Source of the DNA: Streptomyces sp. SA15
Lineage (GTDB): Bacteria > Actinomycetota > Actinomycetes > Streptomycetales > Streptomycetaceae
NCBI RefSeq assembly: GCF_002291145.1
Contig: NZ_NTGE01000099.1
Coordinates: 303,957-367,956, forward strand
Length of the DNA: 64,000 bases
Reading direction: 5' to 3'
The position numbers and the translations under genes are program-made. Below, one piece after another: positions 35,624-44,035 of the stretch; position 1 is the first letter of the stretch; each line of letters starts with the position of its first letter. Under the pieces are notes generated by a model. It searched no databases, had not been told where the DNA came from, and saw nothing but the letters and a program-made list of their open reading frames with translations.

Positions 35624-36710
35624 TACGGCTGTTCCGGCTCCGGCCGTTGAGCAGGAACAGCAGGTGACGCCAGGCTTGGTTCCGGCTCCCCGCCCGCCTG
35701 GCGATGAGGTGGGGCCGAAGAAGGCGGCACGGCCTCGCACTGCCAAGAAGAAGGTCACTGTGCCGAGGGTGGCCAGGAAGTCTCTGGCGGACGATGAGTC
35801 CTGGAAGCAGGCGAGACTCTTTCCGGTGTCGGTACTCAAGAGCGACCGGGACCGGGAAATGCGCGCTACGTCGGTACTGCTGTCGGTGATGGCGCGGTGC
35901 CGGAGTTCGGCCGGAGACTCACGGCGGCGTTCGGAGCACCGTCGGGCCGTATGGAGACGTTCACCGAGGTCTCCCTGCCGCACGGCGATACACCGCGACG
36001 CCCTGACGGGGTGGTCCGTGTCGAGCGGGCCGGCAAACTGTGGACGGCGCTGGTGGAGACCAAGACCAACGGGAACGCGCTCAAGCCTGAGCAGGTGCAG
36101 GCATACGTGGACATCGCCGCACGCCGTGGCTACGAGGCCGTGATCACACTGTCGAACGACGTCGCGCTGGAAGGCAGCCCGCTCGTCGACGTCAAGATTG
36201 ACGGACGGCGCAAGCACAAGGTGGCTCTTTGGCACCTGTCCTGGGCCGAAGTCACACACCAGGCACAGATGCTGATCCGGCACGAGGGGGGTCGGGGACA
36301 AGGCACATGCCTGGCTGCTCCAGGAACTGCTGTACTACCTGCGGCATGAGAACTCCGGCTGCCACGGCTTCCAGAACATGGGGGCGGCCTGGGTCCCCGT
36401 ACGCAACGGAATCGATGACGAGACCCTGTGCCAGGGTGATGCGCGTGCCCAGGTCGGGGGGCCACGGGGCACGCTGGAACGGCTCCGCCCGGAGCCGGCG
36501 GACATGCTCCCGAAGAACAACGACACCCATATCAACGGCTTCCGCCTGTCCCTGTTCAACGGCATGGGAAGCAGCCGTGGGAACGCTGAATCCGGCTTCA
36601 TCCGCAGCGTCGACGACGCCGTGCACCGCTTCTACACCACCGTGGTAGTCAACCTGGACCGCCCGACGCCCCGGCAAGCATCATCGAAGGAACGTGCCGG
36701 AACGGGGTGA
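35598..36710 (+). pseudogene. TerD-associated conserved protein, two frameshifts and a deletion
   Basis: A possible GTG at 35598 starts ASEQADTAVPAPAVEQEQQ, with a Lys/Ala/Pro-rich linker and LADDESWKQARLFPVSVLK. Near 35895 one base is missing and the frame changes to VPEFGRRLTAAFGAP, GVVRVERAGKLWTALVETKT, YEAVITLSNDVA. Near 36286 one extra G in a run of six returns to a third frame (HAWLLQELLYYLRHENSGC, MGAAWVPVRNGIDD). The C-terminal domain is shortened (SGFIRSVDDAVHRFYTTVVVN). The pattern matches a long conserved protein encoded beside terD genes in Streptomyces; homologues are longer. Confidence 0.65.
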
Positions 36711-36719
36711 TGCCCGACC

Positions 36720-37174
36720 GTGGACAGTTGCACGTGGCCGAGGTTCACGTGCAACTGTCCACAGGGCGCGTGCATCCGCTGAGGAGTGCGGTTGACCTCT
36801 CCGGTGGGGTCGAGGAATCGCCGTCGGTTCAGGCCGACCGCAGCGAGGTGCCTGCTCACTGTTCTGCGGCTGATCGAGATGCCGGCGTGATTGAGCTCGA
36901 AGGCGATCCTGGCTGCAGACCACTTGTGAGTGCGTCGGAGTTCCTCGATGCGGGCGAGGGTTTCGGGAGCCGTGGTCGTCGGCTGACGATGCGGCGCCGA
37001 AGAACGATCGAGTAGGCCGAGGTCACCGTGGCGCCGGTAGCGGTTGACCCACTTGGACGCGCACGCTCGAGAGATGCCCATCTCGGCTGCCACGTGCGCG
37101 ATGGGCCGCGTCCGGCACCGTTCGACGAGCCGACGGCGACCTTCGACGGACAGCGACGCATTCTTGTGCGTCAA
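36720..37174 (-). mobile_element. Truncated IS481-family transposase with end hairpin
   Basis: From ATG 37174 the minus strand encodes the DNA-binding half of an IS481-type transposase: SVEGRRRLVERCRTRPIAHVAAEMG, ACASKWVNRYRRHGDLGLLDRSS and HKWSAARIAFELN. The DDE catalytic domain is absent; the frame ends through a hairpin. That hairpin (36720-36762) has 17-bp perfect arms, GTGGACAGTTGCACGTG and its complement, around a 9-base loop, and resembles IS481 end sequences. The element is thus a deletion derivative and cannot move by itself. Confidence 0.75.
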
Positions 37175-37247
37175 CGGGCGGACTTTCTTGCTCGAAGGGG
37201 AGCCGCAGGGCGGTACCTGGTGGCTATACGTCCCATGCGGTGGTTGA

Positions 37248-37814
37248 TCACTGCTGGGTCAGCGAGTCCAGGAGTTCACAGCCGTGCCGCCACGAGCCCA
37301 GGCCGCTGGCGGAGTTGATGTGTCCGCACGCGCCCGCCAGGTGCCATCGCGCCTCCCACCGCGCCGCGAAGCCGGCGGCTGCCTCGGGGGTGCAGTACGG
37401 GTCGTTGGCGCTGCCCACCACCAGGGCCGGGCACGGCAACGGTTGTGCCGACACCTCCATGAACGTCGCGGCCGCCTGGCGTGGGAAGGCCGGCCCGTGC
37501 GGGTCGGGCGGCGCGACCAGGAACGCGCCGTCTGTCGGGCTTGAGGGGTTCTTGTTCAGCCAGGTGGACGCAGCCCAGCAGCCCAGGCTGTGGGCCACCA
37601 GCACAACGCGGCTGTCCTGCCGGGAAGCGTCGTCGTACGCCTCCTGGACCGCGTCGACCCAGTCATCCAGATCGGGGGCGGACCACGAGGCAGGGGAGAT
37701 CCTCACCGCTGAGGTGCCCCACTGCCGCTCCCACAAGGTCTGCCAGTGCTGCCCGTCCGAGCCGTCGATACCCGGGACGATGACGTACGCGACCACTGCC
37801 CACCACCGTTTCAC
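37248..37814 (-). CDS. RBBP9/YdeN-like alpha/beta serine hydrolase
   Basis: A 188-residue small alpha/beta hydrolase. VIVPGIDGSDGQHWQTLWERQW is the typical family start, VLVAHSLGCWAA carries the nucleophile Ser near residue 80, SANDPYC the acid and GACGHINSASGLG the His. Members are serine hydrolases of largely unknown substrate. GTG 37814 was chosen because GGGAG lies six bases upstream; GTG 37796 is an alternative. It is divergent from the Lrp regulator, which may control it. Confidence 0.88.
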   Translation of the reverse strand: MKRWWAVVAYVIVPGIDGSDGQHWQTLWERQWGTSAVRISPASWSAPDLDDWVDAVQEAYDDASRQDSRVVLVAHSLGCWAASTWLNKNPSSPTDGAFLVAPPDPHGPAFPRQAAATFMEVSAQPLPCPALVVGSANDPYCTPEAAAGFAARWEARWHLAGACGHINSASGLGSWRHGCELLDSLTQQ

Positions 37815-37919
37815 TCGTCGCTCCCTGCGATCCTGGGGGCGCCTGGCGCAGATTCTGTTGGATGCATCAGGGCAGCGGCGGTGAGGCAAGTGATCTCAAA
37901 GAAAGTGGTGCGGACGACA

Positions 37920-38375
37920 ATGGAATCACTCGACCGGACAGACCGAGACATCCTCGCCCTGCTCCAGGCCGACGGCCGGTTGACCGGCGCGGAGGTAGGG
38001 CGCCGCGTCGGACTCTCGCAGCCCGCGGCCAGCGCGCGCATTCAACGGCTGGAGAAGAGCGGCGTCATCACCGGCTACCGAGCCGTGGTCGACCCGGCAG
38101 CCCTCGGGCTGAACATTCACGCGGTCATCCGGCTCCGCACCACGCACGCGCAGCTCTCACGCGCCCTGGACTTCGCCTCCCGGACCCCCGAGATCACCTC
38201 CACCCTCAGAGTCACCGGGGAAGACTGCCTCATCTTCGACGTCTACTGCCCGCAGGCAGGACGACTCGAAGGAGTTGTCGACGCACTTGCCCGTTACGGC
38301 CCTGTCACCACATCCCTCGTGCTCCGCACCTACCCCCAGAAGCCGCTGACCGACGCCACGTCAACAACGTCATGA
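37920..38375 (+). CDS. Lrp/AsnC family transcriptional regulator
   Basis: A 151-residue regulator with an N-terminal HTH (LDRTDRDILALLQADGRLTGAEVGRRVGLSQPAASARIQRLEKSGVITGY) and a C-terminal RAM/ACT ligand domain (HAVIRLRTTHAQLSRALDF, VTGEDCLIFDVYC). Such proteins respond to amino acids. ATG 37920 gives the normal N-terminus, but no good RBS precedes it; GTG 37908 is possible. The stop overlaps an ATG (ATGA) that begins a 32-codon frame without similarity, perhaps the leftover of a coupled transporter gene. Confidence 0.9.
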   Translation: MESLDRTDRDILALLQADGRLTGAEVGRRVGLSQPAASARIQRLEKSGVITGYRAVVDPAALGLNIHAVIRLRTTHAQLSRALDFASRTPEITSTLRVTGEDCLIFDVYCPQAGRLEGVVDALARYGPVTTSLVLRTYPQKPLTDATSTTS

Positions 38376-38621
38376 CCCGCAACACCGAGGCCACGCCCAG
38401 CGAGAAGTCCCTCGACGCCACCCGGGTCAGCTTCGGGGCGGCACGCCCGACGAACAGGAGCGGTTCGTGACGGCCGTACGCGAACTCGTACGGGGACGGT
38501 GAGAAGTGGAACCACCGTGCGGTGGTCGGCCGCTGCGTCCCCGCGGTCTGACCATGTGACCCTGGAGTACGTCGTACGATCCTCCCCGTCCGCCGGTCGG
38601 CGATCAAGCGATGGGGGAGTC

Positions 38622-40764
38622 GTGGACGTGCTGCGGCAGTCGGATCCGCGCCGGATCGGCCCGTAGGGTGGTGGGCAGACTCGGCGCCGGCGGCATGGGC
38701 GAGGTGTATCTGGCCGAGTCCTCGTCGGGGCTCCGGCTCGCCGTCAAGGTGGTGCGCGCCGAGCACGCCCAGGACCGTATGTTCCGGGCCCGCTTCCGGC
38801 AGGAGGTACGGGCCGCACAGAGGGTCGGCGGAGCCGGTACGTACACCGCGCGCGTCGTCGACGCCGACACCGAGGCCGAACGTCCTTGGATGGCAACGGA
38901 GTTCGTCGAAGGGCCGAACCTGCGGGACGCGGTGCTGGACCACGGCCCGCTCCCCGAGGACGCGGTCCTCACCCTCGCGGCGGCGCTCGGTGAGGCCCTC
39001 GGCGCGATCCACGGCAAGGGCATGGTCCACCGCGACCTCAAGCCGTCCAACATCCTCCTCGCGCCGGACGGCCCGCGCGTGATCGACTTCGGCATCGTAC
39101 GGGCCTTGGAGGCGACCTCGCTGACCAGGACCGGCACCATCGTCGGCTCGGTCGGCTACGTCTCGCCGGAGCAGATCCGCAACGGCGCCGAGGTGGGGCC
39201 TGCCAGCGATGTCTTCTCGCTGGGCGCGGTCCTCGCGTACGCCTCCAGCGGCCGTGGGCCTTTCGGTGAAGGGCAGGACTCGGTGATCCTGCTGCGGATC
39301 CTGACCCGGGACTTCGATCTGACCGGGGTGCCGAAGCGGGTGCTGCCGCTCGTCGAGTCCTGCCTGGGTGCCGAGCCGGAGGAACGGCCCACCCCGCGGG
39401 CCGTGGTCGAGGCCGCCGGTCACACCGGCCGCTCACTGCGGGACAGCACCCGCCCGGGCTGGCTGGCCTTCGCCCCGGACCGTTCGGAGGGCGACGAACG
39501 GTGGCTTCCCGACCGGGACTCCGGGGAGGACCGGAGCCGCGTCGAGTATGTCGCTCCGGCCACGGTGGTCAGTGAGCCTTCGGCCGCGGATGTTCCGACC
39601 ACGCCGCCCGGCGGTACCGAGCGGGGGCCATCACGCCGCAGCCTCCTGGCGATCGCCTCGGGCGGCCTGCTGGCCTCCGGGGTCGGTGTCGGCGGCTTCC
39701 TCTTCACACGGGACTCCGGTGGCGGGTCACCCGGCGGCAGCGCCTCGAAGTCGCCGTCGCCAAAGGGCAGTTCCGCTGCTCGGCCGACGGTGGCCTGGCG
39801 GTACGAGAGCGGGGAGCTGGATGCGGCGGGCGGGCCGTGTGTGGGCGTGTCGTCCGACGGTGGTGTGCTGTACGCGGCGGTCGACAGCGGCACGGTGTGC
39901 GCCGTTTCCGGCGAGGGCGAGGAGCTGTGGCGGGTGCGGCTCCAGGGGGGCGGGGCGTCGACGCCGGTCGTCACCTCGGACGCTGTCTTCTGCACCACGT
40001 GGGGCGGACACGAGGAAGCCCCCCGGTCCCTGCTCTGCGCGGTGGACCTCGAGGGTCGGCTCCTGTGGAGCAGGAACCTCGAAGGGTACGCCTCCGTGCC
40101 GGTCCTCGCCGGTGACGGCGTGGTCGTGGGGACGGGGACTTCCGACGCGGGCGAGATCCGGGCCTACTCGGCCGACGGCAGTGTGCAGTGGCGCAGAACG
40201 ACTCCCGCCGGGGTCACCACCGACCCGCTGGTGGCCGGCGGCGTGGTCTACGCGGGCACGTACGGCGACCGCCTGGTGGCCCTGGACGCCGCCGACGGAA
40301 CCATGCTCTGGTCCGTGTCCGCCGGGGCCGACGTCAACAGCCCCACACTGGTCGGTGGGCAGACCCTGGTGACCACGTCGGGCACCGAGTCGCGGCTGCA
40401 CGGCTTCGACCTGGACGGCAACAGGATCTGGAGCAGCGCGGAACTGGGCGAGGCGGACGGATGCGTCGCGGCGGGTTCGCTGGGGATCGTCGAGATCGGG
40501 GGCACCCTTACGGCGATCAAGGCCGACGGCTCCAAGGCATGGACGTACGAGAGCGGCGCTGAGTGGTTGCCGGGAACGGCCGTCGCCGGCGAGACGATCT
40601 TTGTGCAGACCGACAGCGCCGTCCATGCGCTCGGACGGGACGGCAAGCGCCGCTGGTCGGTGCCGGTCGACACCTCCGAGTCCATGGTGGCGCCGGCACC
40701 CCACGGCACCCGCCTCTACGTCAACACACCGCGGAGCATCACCGCCCTGGACCTCAAGGTATAG
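38622..40764 (+). CDS. Ser/Thr protein kinase with extracellular PQQ propeller, frameshift near start
   Basis: A membrane receptor kinase of about 715 residues. The kinase domain has LGAGGMGEVYLAE (P-loop), AVKVV (Lys), HRDLKPSN (catalytic loop), DFG and GSVGYVSPEQ. One membrane segment follows at about 345-365 (LLAIASGGLLASGVGVGGFLF), then a PQQ/quinoprotein-like beta-propeller with GGVLYAAVDSGTVCAVSGEGEELWRV-type repeats. The natural start is GTG 38622 after GGGGGAG, giving DVLRQSDPRRIGP, but TAG follows at 38664 where homologues have Y-R-V-V; two bases appear to be missing. ATG 38611 keeps the kinase frame open but lacks an RBS. So it is either a sequencing error or an inactivated gene. 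Confidence 0.82.
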
Positions 40765-40864
40765 CCAAGGGCTTGCCGCAGTCCGGGGATCAAGGTGTGG
40801 GTCAGGTCGCTGAGTTGCTCGGCGGCCGCCGCACGCACCTTTGTTTCTTGTACTCGGCGGCCCG

Positions 40865-41359
40865 TCAGCCCTCTGTGCGGGGGCGCAGGGTCACGTGATA
40901 GTTCTCCCCGCCGTAGAGGGACTCGTAGCGGATCTCCAGGTGCAGGCGCCGAGTTATCAGGTCTATGAACTCGGCATGAGCCTGTGGCTCGTACGGGTCC
41001 ACGCTCAGCAAGAAGTCCTCATAGTCGGTGGCGATGGTCTGCGACTCGCTGAACGTCACAGCGTAGGGCCGTACGACGAGGCCTTCACGCGCTCTGTCCG
41101 CGCCGGCCTTGTTCCACACGCCGATCACTTCGCCGTCGACCGTCAGGGATGTGCTGAGGATGACGGCCGGGCCGAGACCGGCGTTGATGAGCCTGATCCC
41201 CGCCTTTTGCCCCTTGGACATCCTTCGTTGCAACTGGAGTATGGGCCGCACCGAGTGGCGGTTGTGCTGCCGTGTCGCGCGTACCTCGTAGACCGAGACG
41301 GTGAACGATGCCACGGCGATCACGACGGCACACGCCGCGACGACCGTCTCCCCGTCCAT
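40865..41359 (-). CDS. Hypothetical protein with N-terminal membrane anchor
   Basis: A 164-residue protein with one N-terminal membrane segment (VVAACAVVIAVASFTVSVYEV), then a cytoplasmic-looking soluble region (RPILQLQRRMSKGQKAGIRLINAGLGPAVI, VRPYAVTFSESQ, LHLEIRYESLYGGENYHVTLR). Similar short anchored proteins occur widely in Streptomyces without known function. It converges on the kinase gene. Confidence 0.7.
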   Translation of the reverse strand: MDGETVVAACAVVIAVASFTVSVYEVRATRQHNRHSVRPILQLQRRMSKGQKAGIRLINAGLGPAVILSTSLTVDGEVIGVWNKAGADRAREGLVVRPYAVTFSESQTIATDYEDFLLSVDPYEPQAHAEFIDLITRRLHLEIRYESLYGGENYHVTLRPRTEG

Positions 41360-41419
41360 TCCGGGCCGCCCCCCTTCTCCGGCTCATCCCGCTTGGAATG
41401 CCCGAAGAAGGAAGAACCC

Positions 41420-41578
41420 ATGCACACCGGCGCCGGAGAATTGAGGCCCGGCCGACTCGCCTACCGCGTGCCGAAGAGCGCGAAAATAACGGCTTGGGAG
41501 TTTTCCGAGCCCGGCGCGGAGGCCGGCGCGGAGGCCGACCGTGGGCCGTCCACCATCGACCTCGGCGAAAAAACCTGA
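41420..41578 (+). CDS. Small hypothetical protein
   Basis: A 52-residue frame from ATG 41420 with GAAGGAAG five bases upstream, a good site. The product (HTGAGELRPGRLAYRVPKSA, ITAWEFSEPGAEAG) has no recognisable domain. A GGCGCGGAG repeat encodes AEAGAEA near the end. It lies between a divergent hypothetical gene and the end of an SBP gene; the RBS is the main evidence. Confidence 0.5.
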   Translation: MHTGAGELRPGRLAYRVPKSAKITAWEFSEPGAEAGAEADRGPSTIDLGEKT

Positions 41579-41585
41579 GTGCCGC

Positions 41586-42485
41586 TCATGGACTCGTCCG
41601 GTCCCGGCACGACCTGGCGTCGATCGCGGCGTCGCTGGGGCGGTACTGCGTCTGCCAGTTCTTCTCGTTCGCCGGGATCAGGCTCAGCGACTCCTTGAGG
41701 TCCGCGAGCCAGGCGCTGCTGCCGACGTACTTCTTCACGATCTCGCGCAGCTTCCGGCAGTCGGCCCGGTGGTTCTTGGGCATGCCGATGCCGTAGTACT
41801 GCGGAGGGCCTATGGTCTCGCCGGGCAGGACCCGCAGCCCCTCGTCGGCGTACTGGCCGGCGAAACCGTAGAGGATCAGCTGGTCCGTGGAGACCGCGTC
41901 CGCCCGTCCTTTCCGGATGTCGTCGAGACAGTCGGAGGCATCGTCGCGTTCGTACGTCTCGAGGGCCTCGTAGGCCGGGCGGGCCAGGACCTCGGCCGAG
42001 GTGGTGCCCTTCCATGTGCACACGCTGCGCCCGTGCAGATCCTCGACGGTGTGGATGTCGCCGCCGTCCTTGCCCACAAGGAAGCCCTGGTAGGTGACGG
42101 CGTAGGGGCCGACGAAGTCGATCAGCTTCATGCGTTCGTCGGTGATCGAGAACGTCGCGATCACCAGGTCGGCGTCGTTCTCGGTGACCGCGGTGACCCG
42201 CTCGTCGGACGGCACGTCGACGGGGCGGCTCGCCTTGATGCCCAGTTCGTCGACTATGCGGCGGCCGAGGAGGTAGTCGAAGCCGGAGTAGTTGTAGGAG
42301 GGCTTGTAGGAGGTGCCCGGCTGGTCGTTCTTGTGGGCGATGGTGATGCGTTCCTTGCCGAGGAAGGTCGGCTCGGAATCGGAACAGGCGGTGACGGCCA
42401 GGAGACCGGCCGCGCCCAGCAGAGCCGTGGCCCACCGCGCCCGCGCCGCTCTTCGTGCGTTCCTGCCCGTAAGCCGGGTGGTCAT
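41586..42485 (-). CDS. Type-3 (glutamate-like) solute-binding lipoprotein, orphan
   Basis: A 299-residue lipoprotein: signal WATALLGAAGLLAVTAC with lipobox LAVTAC, then a PBP3/SBP_bac_3 fold (ITIAHKNDQPGTSYKP, FDYLLGRRIVDELG, VIATFSITDERMKLIDFVGPY, GRSVCTWKGTTS). The family usually delivers glutamate or other polar amino acids to an ABC importer, but no permease or ATPase is nearby; in Streptomyces many such orphans sit beside kinases and may be sensory. ATG 42485 was chosen for GAGGGGG eight bases upstream. A short-repeat tract precedes it. Confidence 0.85.
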   Translation of the reverse strand: MTTRLTGRNARRAARARWATALLGAAGLLAVTACSDSEPTFLGKERITIAHKNDQPGTSYKPSYNYSGFDYLLGRRIVDELGIKASRPVDVPSDERVTAVTENDADLVIATFSITDERMKLIDFVGPYAVTYQGFLVGKDGGDIHTVEDLHGRSVCTWKGTTSAEVLARPAYEALETYERDDASDCLDDIRKGRADAVSTDQLILYGFAGQYADEGLRVLPGETIGPPQYYGIGMPKNHRADCRKLREIVKKYVGSSAWLADLKESLSLIPANEKNWQTQYRPSDAAIDARSCRDRTSP

Positions 42486-42498
42486 CGGCCTGTCCCCC

Positions 42499-42578
42499 TC
42501 GTTCGCCGTCGTCTCGTTCGGCGTCATCTCGTTCGACGCCGTCTCGTTCGCCGTCTCGTCAGCCCGTCTCGTTCGCAC
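42499..42578. repeat. Degenerate tandem repeat of GTCTCGTTCGNCGTC
   Basis: Six imperfect copies of a 12-15-base unit containing TCTCGTTCG stand directly upstream of the orphan SBP gene, in its 5' region. Unit length varies between 12, 13 and 15 bases. Confidence 0.75.
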
Positions 42579-42609
42579 GTCGTACTCCGTCCTCGCCGCG
42601 GTCGCCGCG

Positions 42610-43344
42610 TCAGTCGTGGAGGACGGCGCTGTCCACGGAGATGTCCATCAGGCAGCCCGGCAGCGTGTGCACGGTCACGACGACGCGTACGTCGGTCGAC
42701 TGCCCGCCCAGGGCGATGTCGACGGCCGTGCCGGAGGTGAGCGAGCGGTTCGCGTCCTCGGGCTGCTGTCCGGCGAGCGCGACGTCGAAGGTGGTGTCCG
42801 GTGCGCAGGACTGCGTGCCGACGGATCCTTCCTCGACGCCGAGGGTCAGGCGCAGGTGGCGGCGGACCGTCTCGCTGTCCACGGTGAGCCGCAGGGTCGC
42901 GCCGTCGCCGGCCGGGGACTGGGGCTCGATCCTGGTGCTGCCCGTGACGTCGACCTCGCCGTGCGCGCGGAGGTACACCATCTGGGCCAGTCCGATGACC
43001 GCGAGCGCGACGGAGCCCCATGACACCAACGCCCGCCGCCATATGGCCCGGTCGCGCCCCCATATGGCCCGCCAGAACGTGGCACCCAGCGGAAGCACCA
43101 GGCACACGGCCGCCACGACGAACTGGTCCCAGGGCCCTTCCGGCATGAGCAGCACCGAGACGGCGCAGAGCACCAGGACGAACCCGCAGGGAACCCAGTT
43201 CCATACGCTCCACTTCTCCACGTTCCCCACGCCGGTGAAGAACTTGAGGACCAGGTTCCCCACGACCTGGCCGACGCTGAGCGCGTTGGAACCCTCGCTG
43301 TGCGCGCTGTACTGGCTCTGCCCGCTGGGTGAGGGCGCCGTCAT
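42610..43344 (-). CDS. Membrane protein with N-terminal GQVVG motif
   Basis: A 244-residue protein. The N-terminus is a short motif region (SEGSNALSVGQVVGNL). Three membrane segments follow (about 45-63, 72-90 and 100-120), and then a 120-residue extracytoplasmic region (EVDVTGSTRIEPQSPAGDG, GALHD-like end VDSAVLHD). Its start ATG overlaps the stop of the upstream gene (ATGA). The upstream protein ends in a related GQVVG motif, which suggests that the two interact. No enzyme domain is seen. Confidence 0.75.
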   Translation of the reverse strand: MTAPSPSGQSQYSAHSEGSNALSVGQVVGNLVLKFFTGVGNVEKWSVWNWVPCGFVLVLCAVSVLLMPEGPWDQFVVAAVCLVLPLGATFWRAIWGRDRAIWRRALVSWGSVALAVIGLAQMVYLRAHGEVDVTGSTRIEPQSPAGDGATLRLTVDSETVRRHLRLTLGVEEGSVGTQSCAPDTTFDVALAGQQPEDANRSLTSGTAVDIALGGQSTDVRVVVTVHTLPGCLMDISVDSAVLHD

Positions 43345-43853
43345 CTCCCGTCCCCGGCCTCGGGCCGGTACCCCCCGTGCACGTCTCCCACGACCTGCCC
43401 GAACGCCTGGGCGCCCGGCCCGGTGGCCTGCACGCTGAAGGTGACCGGCCCCGACTGGACCAGCGCGGCCTGCCTGCGGATGTGCCGCTCCAGGACCGCC
43501 GCGCTCGGACGGCCCACGTCGTCGCGACCGTCGGGGTCGGCGAGCCACTGCCCCAACGCGGTCTCCAGTGCCGCCCGGTCGGCCGCGCTCAGCTTCTCGA
43601 CGAGATCCCTGACCTCCCGGACCTCCCGGGCCGGCACGTCCGTCTCCCCCGTCTCCCCCGTCGCCTCGGTCTGCTGCGTCTCCTCCCCCGTGTCCTCGCT
43701 CTTCAGCGCACGCTCGAGGAAGAGCCGCCCCCGCTCCACCGCGCTGTCGGCGATCCGGGTCTGTACGGAGTTGAGGAAGCTCTGCCCCATGGAGGCGGCG
43801 GCGAGCGTGAGACAAGGGGCCATCTGAGCCGCCAGGGCCATGAGATCGGTCAT
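43341..43853 (-). CDS. Helical protein with C-terminal GQVVGDVHG motif
   Basis: A 170-residue protein. The N-terminal 50 residues form an amphipathic or hydrophobic helix region (LMALAAQMAPCLTLAAASMG then ERGRLFLERALK). A Glu/Thr-rich linker (TGEETQQTEATGETGETD), a helical middle (VEKLSAADRAALETALGQWL) and a C-terminal motif GPGAQAFGQVVGDVHGG follow. ATG 43853 has GGAGGA seven bases upstream. The layout of a membrane-acting helix domain plus a short C-terminal Gly/Val/Gln motif is like bacterial amyloid-signalling (BASS-type) effectors, but this is a hypothesis. Confidence 0.75.
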   Translation of the reverse strand: MTDLMALAAQMAPCLTLAAASMGQSFLNSVQTRIADSAVERGRLFLERALKSEDTGEETQQTEATGETGETDVPAREVREVRDLVEKLSAADRAALETALGQWLADPDGRDDVGRPSAAVLERHIRRQAALVQSGPVTFSVQATGPGAQAFGQVVGDVHGGYRPEAGDGR

Positions 43854-44035
43854 GTGAGCGTCCTCCGCCACAGTTGGGCATGACGACATGGGGTCCGCAA
43901 CGGACCTGTGGGGAAAGGGAGTTACCCATGTCCTGCCCACTCCACACCTGGAGGCCCAGGTCGTCGACCCGGGCCTAGGTGCTTGCTGTCAGCTGTGATC
44001 AGTTGTCGTGTGCCGGATGCGCGCCAGGAGGCCTG

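Noticed and set aside
35598..37174. Integrated plasmid or prophage
   Set aside because: Only a half transposase is present; no integrase, attachment site, replication or phage structural genes were seen.
38372..38470. 32-codon ORF overlapping the Lrp stop (ATGA)
   Set aside because: The overlap suggests coupling, but the product has no similarity and the frame is short; it may be the tail of a lost transporter gene, not listed as a gene.
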